DNA of 64,000 nt from contig OZ037838.1 of NCBI GenBank assembly GCA_964035575.1, forward strand, positions 1,612,001 to 1,676,000. The letters are read 5' to 3'. The stretch is from Rhynchopus sp. YZ270_cl-10. Lineage: Eukaryota; Euglenozoa; Diplonemea; Diplonemida; Diplonemidae. Within the stretch, counting starts at the first letter, position 1, and each line of letters opens with the position of its first letter. Below the pieces are notes generated by a model, which saw only the letters and a list, made by a program, of their open reading frames with translations, was not told the DNA's origin and ran no database searches. Made by a program: the position numbers and the translations under genes. Shown here piece by piece: positions 60,117-64,000 of the stretch.

Positions 60117-61331
60117 ATGGATGTGACTTTTGTGCTGGAAGAGTCAGGCGTGACTGCAACAGTGGAGGTGCCGTGCGAGGCGGACGTTGCAGCGGCAAAG
60201 GAGGTTGCGTGCACGGCGCTTGCTGTTTCGCCTGCGTCTGTCGAGATGCGCATCGGCACGCAGGTGCTGGAGGGGACGTGCCGTCTGCAGGACACTGCGT
60301 TTGATGCAGGGGTGCAGGTTGTGCTTGCCTGTCCTCGTTTGGCCGACATCAAGTGTCCTGCTGAGTACACTGTACCACAGGATACGGGAGACTTGTCGCT
60401 GTCTCCTCGTGGAACACTTTGCGTTTATTCCCATAATGGCGTGTCCACGCGTGTTGGTGGCTTCGACACAGAAACTTTTGACACTGCGTTTGAGTTTAAC
60501 ATCGATTTATCTGGTCGAGGTCCGCCAGCCGTCTCACAGTGCAAGACACGCTGCTACATGGCGTGTGAGGATTGCCTTCTCGAGGTTGCGCTTCCGGGTG
60601 GGGAGGTGCTCCGCAAAGTTGAGTGCACCTCGATGGCAGTGTTCGCGTGTGGCAGTGTTGTTGTCTCCCAAGGCATAGACGGCGTCTCTGTGTATGACGA
60701 AGACCTGAAGTTGCTCCGCTCTCTCTCACACGAAGAGTGCTGGCACGCGGCAGTGTCGCCCTGTGGTGGTTGGGTGATCACCTACTCCGTAAAAGAAGAG
60801 AACGTACGTCTGTGGGATGTGAACACAGGCGAAACTGTGTCATGTAGAGAACAGGCGGAGTGGTGGCGTGGCTGCTGGTGCATTGGTGTGGCGCTTTCGC
60901 GGTCTGCTTCTCTCTTTGCTACGGGGGAGTCTTACGGAGTACAGCTCTATGACTGGAGTGGTGCGTCTCTTCGCAGTGTTGCTGTGGATGGGAGCATCGG
61001 GGGCATGCAGTTCACACCGTGCGGGAAGTACCTTGTGGTCAGGGTGGTTGTTTTTCTGGAACATTCAGGATATAGTACGGATCATGAGTTTGATCCGGAT
61101 TACGATGATGATTGTTGCGCTATTGACTATATGGAACTCCGCCAGTACGATGTTGCGACCATGTCGTGTGTGCATGTCATACAAGAAGCCTGTGAGTCGT
61201 TTGAGATATCTCCGTGTTCACGTGTGGTTGTGTTTGCGGAGGTGCCAAGGTGTGAGTCAGACGAGGGCGGTGAAAATGCAACAACGAGTTTCATTGTAAC
61301 AAGGCTTCTGTACCCACACAACAGTGAGTGA
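60117..61331 (+). CDS. Ubl-propeller family copy 16, intact, longest (404 aa)
   Basis: Complete with tail LLYPHNSE. Length comes from two loop expansions: blade 6 has an acidic insert (LEHSGYSTDHEFDPDYDDDC) before ELRQYDVATMSC, and blade 7 has EVPRCESDEGGENATTSFIV. Blade 4 is the most diverged (VSPCGGWVITYSVKEENVRL, SPCG where others have SDCG), and the following strand carries REQAEWWRGCWCIGVALSRS. The ubiquitin-like domain is unchanged except ACPRLADIKC at its end. Expansion is confined to loops, so the propeller frame is kept. Confidence 0.9.
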   Translation: MDVTFVLEESGVTATVEVPCEADVAAAKEVACTALAVSPASVEMRIGTQVLEGTCRLQDTAFDAGVQVVLACPRLADIKCPAEYTVPQDTGDLSLSPRGTLCVYSHNGVSTRVGGFDTETFDTAFEFNIDLSGRGPPAVSQCKTRCYMACEDCLLEVALPGGEVLRKVECTSMAVFACGSVVVSQGIDGVSVYDEDLKLLRSLSHEECWHAAVSPCGGWVITYSVKEENVRLWDVNTGETVSCREQAEWWRGCWCIGVALSRSASLFATGESYGVQLYDWSGASLRSVAVDGSIGGMQFTPCGKYLVVRVVVFLEHSGYSTDHEFDPDYDDDCCAIDYMELRQYDVATMSCVHVIQEACESFEISPCSRVVVFAEVPRCESDEGGENATTSFIVTRLLYPHNSE

Positions 61332-61497
61332 TGTTTCTCGTGAGGGGGGAGGGGTAGTATATTGTTTGGGACAGTGTCTTCAAATTGCTTTCTTTATCAG
61401 AGTTTGTTCAAAGTAATTAACCCACCAACCTTCTTATTTGTCGTTGCGAAGTGACACCACCAACCATCACATCAACCACAACAGACCCCTTAACAAT

Positions 61498-62607
61498 ATG
61501 ATGGATGTGACCTTTGTGCTGGAAGAGTCAGGCGTGACTGCGACAGTGGAGGTGCCGTGCGAGGCGGACGTTGCAGCGGCAAAGGAGGTTGCGTGCACGG
61601 CGCTTGCTGTCTCGCCTGCGTCTGTCGAGATGCGCATCGGCACGCAGGTGCTGGAGGGGACGTGCCGTCTGCAGGACACTGCGTTTGATGCAGGGGTGCA
61701 GGTTGTGCTTGCCTGTCCTCTCTTTGCCGACATCAAGTGTCCTGCTGAGTACATTTTAGAAATACGAACGACGTCGTTGACGCTGTCGCGTTGTGGAACG
61801 CTCTGCGTCTATAGTCAAGGGGGTGGGCATATTGGCGGCTTCGACACAGAAACCTTCGAAACTTCCTTCGCGTTCACAATTGGTCGTTCTGTGTACCGTG
61901 CGCCTGCCATCTCGCAGTGCAAGACACGCTGCTACATGGCGTGTGAGGATTGCCTTCTCGAGGTTGCGCTTCCGGGTGGGGAGGTGATCCGCAAGGTCGA
62001 CGGCTCCTTGCAGTCTGTGTTCGCGTGTGGTGATGTTGTTGTCTCCCGTGGCGAACACGGCGTCTCCGTGTATGACGAAGACCTGACGTTGCTCCGCACT
62101 CTCTCGCATCACAAAGGGTGCTGGCTCGTAGCAGTGTCTGACTGTGGTGGGTGGGTGATCACCTCCTCCACGAGGGAGGAGAAGGTAAGTCTGTGGGATG
62201 TGAACACAGGTGAAGCTGTGGCATGTGTGCCTGTGGATGCGTGGTGTGTGGCACTTTCACGATCTGCCTCTGTCTTTGCTGTGGAGTGCTCTGGCAACGT
62301 GCAGCTCTATGACTGGAGTGGTGCAGCTCTTCGCACTATTGATGTGGGTGGGGATGTCGAGGGCATGCAGTTCACCCCGTGTGGGAAGTACCTTGTGGTG
62401 AGGGTAGAGGGTACGGATTCTGATGATGACACAGATGACGATCACAATACACCCCTGCACCAGTATGATGTGGCGACCATGTCCTGTGTGCGTGTGATAC
62501 CAAATGTCCAACGGTTTGCGATATCGCCGTGTTCACGTGTGGTTGTGGTATTGGAAGAAGATGGCAACATTGCGACGAGACATCTATACCCACACAACAG
62601 TGAGTGA
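61498..62607 (+). CDS. Ubl-propeller family copy 17, intact (369 aa)
   Basis: Class-b leader, ATGATG start, HNSE tail and class-typical 3' flank (GATGTGTGACCAGGGGAGGG). The linker is ILEIRTTSLT. Blade 2 uses VIRKVDG for VLRKVDG. Blade 3 has SRGEHGVSVYDEDLTLLRTL. Blade 6 holds an acidic loop (EGTDSDDDTDDDHNT), similar in character but not in sequence to copies 2 and 16, all of the HNSE class. ACPLFADIKC ends the ubiquitin-like domain. Confidence 0.9.
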   Translation: MMDVTFVLEESGVTATVEVPCEADVAAAKEVACTALAVSPASVEMRIGTQVLEGTCRLQDTAFDAGVQVVLACPLFADIKCPAEYILEIRTTSLTLSRCGTLCVYSQGGGHIGGFDTETFETSFAFTIGRSVYRAPAISQCKTRCYMACEDCLLEVALPGGEVIRKVDGSLQSVFACGDVVVSRGEHGVSVYDEDLTLLRTLSHHKGCWLVAVSDCGGWVITSSTREEKVSLWDVNTGEAVACVPVDAWCVALSRSASVFAVECSGNVQLYDWSGAALRTIDVGGDVEGMQFTPCGKYLVVRVEGTDSDDDTDDDHNTPLHQYDVATMSCVRVIPNVQRFAISPCSRVVVVLEEDGNIATRHLYPHNSE

Positions 62608-62787
62608 TGTGTGACCAGGGGAGGGTGGTGATGAATATAACCCAGGGTACCAACAAAAACACCCAAGACCCTCAAAACACTCCCAAAAGCTCTCTTTTTA
62701 GCCTTGTTGCACATATTCTCTCTTCTTGTCATTGCGAAGTGACACCACACTAACCATCACATCAAACAAAACAGACCCCTTAACAAC

Positions 62788-63947
62788 ATGATGGATGTGA
62801 CCTTTGTGCTGGAAGAGTCAGGTGTGACTGCGACAGTGGAGGTGCCGTGCGAGGCGGACGCTGCAGCGGCAAAGGAGGTTGCGTGCACGGCGCTTGCTGT
62901 CTCGCCTGCGTCTGTCGAGATGCGCATCGGCACGCAGGTGCTGGAGGGGACGTGCCGTCTGCAGGACACTGCGTTTGATTCAGGGATGCAGGTTGTGCTT
63001 GCCTGTCCTCGCTTTGCCGACATCAAGTGTCCTGCTGAGTACCGTACATGGCAGAGCTTATCCCACTTCTCGTTGTCTCCTTGTGGAACGCTCTGCCTCT
63101 ATTTGCACTTTAAAGGTTTCAATCTCAGTGTCGGTTCCAGTTTTGGTGCCATCGGCTTTGACACAGAAACCTTCGAGACTACCTTCAAGTTTGAAACCGA
63201 ACTTGGTGGGCTAGGTCCAGCTGCCATCTCACGGTGCAAGACACACTGCTACATGGCGTTTAAGCATTATCTTGCCAAGGTTGCGCTTCCGGGTGGGGAG
63301 GTGGTCCGCAAAGTCGACGGCCTCTCGACGTCGGTGTTTGCGTGTGGCGATGTTGTTGTCTCGCAAGGCACAGACTGCGTCTCTGTGTATGACGAAGACC
63401 TGACGTTGCTCCGCTCTCTCTCACACGAAGGATACAGGAAGGTGGCAGTGTCGGGCTGTGGTGGTGGGTGATCACCTCCTCCTTCACGGAGCAAAACGCA
63501 CGTCTGTGGGATGTGAACACAGGTGAAGCTGTGGCATGTGTGCCTGCGGATGGGAGTCATGTGGCGCTTTCACGGTGTGCCTCTGTCTTTGCTGTGGAGT
63601 GCTCTGGCAACGTGCAACTCTACGACTGGAGTGGTGCGGCTCTTGGCAGCTTCGATAAAGGGCAGTTTCGCGTCTCTTGCATGCGCTTCACTCCGTGTGG
63701 GAAGTACGTCGTTGTTGCGTTTGTGAGCGGTAGGTATGACGGTTCTGAAGAGCACACCCGTATGACACACCAGTATGATGTGGCGACCATGTCCTGTGTG
63801 CATGTGATACCAAATGCCTACGAAGCATTTGTGATATCGACGTGTTCACATGTGGTTTTATTAGAGTCAGGAGAAAGTGACGACCTTGTGTCACAGCATC
63901 TGTACCCCTACTTGAGTGATGTTTCGGATGAAAACAGAGAAGAGTAG
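62788..63947 (+). pseudogene. Ubl-propeller family copy 18, single-base frameshift
   Basis: Class-b leader and ATGATG start at 62,788. The first frame covers the ubiquitin-like domain and blades 1 to 3 and stops at 63,471 in VAVSGCGGG. Compared with other copies, TGTGGTGGGTGGGTG has become TGTGGTGGTGGGTG near 63,457-63,470, one base short. Blades 4 to 7 continue in the next frame to TAG at 63,947 with the extended tail LYPYLSDVSDENREE shared with copy 7. Blade 1 carries a long loop (HFKGFNLSVGSSFGAIGFDT). Either a young pseudogene or a sequencing error in a short G/T repeat. Confidence 0.88.
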
Positions 63948-63952
63948 CCCTG

Positions 63953-64000
63953 ATGAGCACAACAGCGTGCAGCTCTATGATTGTAGCAGTGCGGCTCTTT
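63953..64000 (+). pseudogene. Relic of propeller blade 5 at the window edge
   Basis: GAGCACAACAGCGTGCAGCT then CTATGATTGTAGCAGTGCGG repeats 16,353 onward, as expected downstream of a copy-7-like gene. It runs off the window. Confidence 0.7.

Noticed and set aside
3620-63026. Minus-strand frames of 80-180 codons opposite every propeller gene (for example MYSAGHLMSAKR)
   Set aside because: They are antisense shadows of the conserved ubiquitin-like coding stretch and recur only because that stretch recurs.

Overview
The window looks like nuclear DNA of a single-celled eukaryote. Long uninterrupted reading frames carry eukaryotic domains (ubiquitin-like, WD40-like propeller, ankyrin, USP and OTU deubiquitinase). 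Spacers are long and rich in satellites and TIR elements, start codons sit in an aaacaATGG context, and no bacterial ribosome-binding sites are seen. Every confident gene is on the + strand and intron-free, and many have a pyrimidine tract plus AG about 26 nt before the ATG. That fits one-directional, possibly trans-spliced gene clusters as in Euglenozoa or dinoflagellates, but the lineage is an inference with low confidence.

Layout. 1-3,710: repeat-rich DNA with two 7-bp minisatellites in opposite orientation, a 431-bp TIR element and palindromic repeats. 3,711-17,326 and 42,121-64,000: a tandem array of 18 recognisable copies (intact, broken or split) of one gene family. Its protein has an N-terminal ubiquitin-like domain (about 72 aa) followed by a seven-bladed WD40-like propeller. 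A 133-bp satellite (5,227-7,512) lies after copy 1. Two unrelated-looking genes (55,995-56,924 and 57,298-59,499) break the array. 17,327-42,113: a nested stack of DNA transposons that split copy 8.

The nested stack is the main discovery. Element E1 (17,327-42,113) has TAGGGGGTCTC ends and a 7-bp target duplication, and sits inside propeller copy 8. Inside E1 an ankyrin-repeat coding region is cut by E2 (left end 23,618). E2 carries an OTU-like protease region that is cut by E3 (24,392-41,024, 7-bp duplication ATTTGTT). E3 carries a 1,295-codon USP-type deubiquitinase whose 5' end is cut by E4 (26,425-36,082, 7-bp duplication TTCCCTA). The members share a plan: related left-terminal sequence (about 550 bp in E1, E3 and E4; only the first ~80 bp survive in E2) including a hairpin block, a tandem array with a 122-bp period, a cargo gene, and a short right end. 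The three array types look different in sequence but keep the same period and the same internal register, so they seem to be one ancient module. No transposase is recognised.

How the parts may relate: the host family begins with a ubiquitin-like domain, and at least two of the elements nested in it carry deubiquitinase-type genes. Whether this link is functional is unknown. Within the host family the ubiquitin-like part is almost invariant between copies while propeller loops differ in a mosaic way. Several copies show recombination scars (read-through fusion, internal deletion, 1-bp shifts, chimeric leader), as expected for a locus that recombines often.
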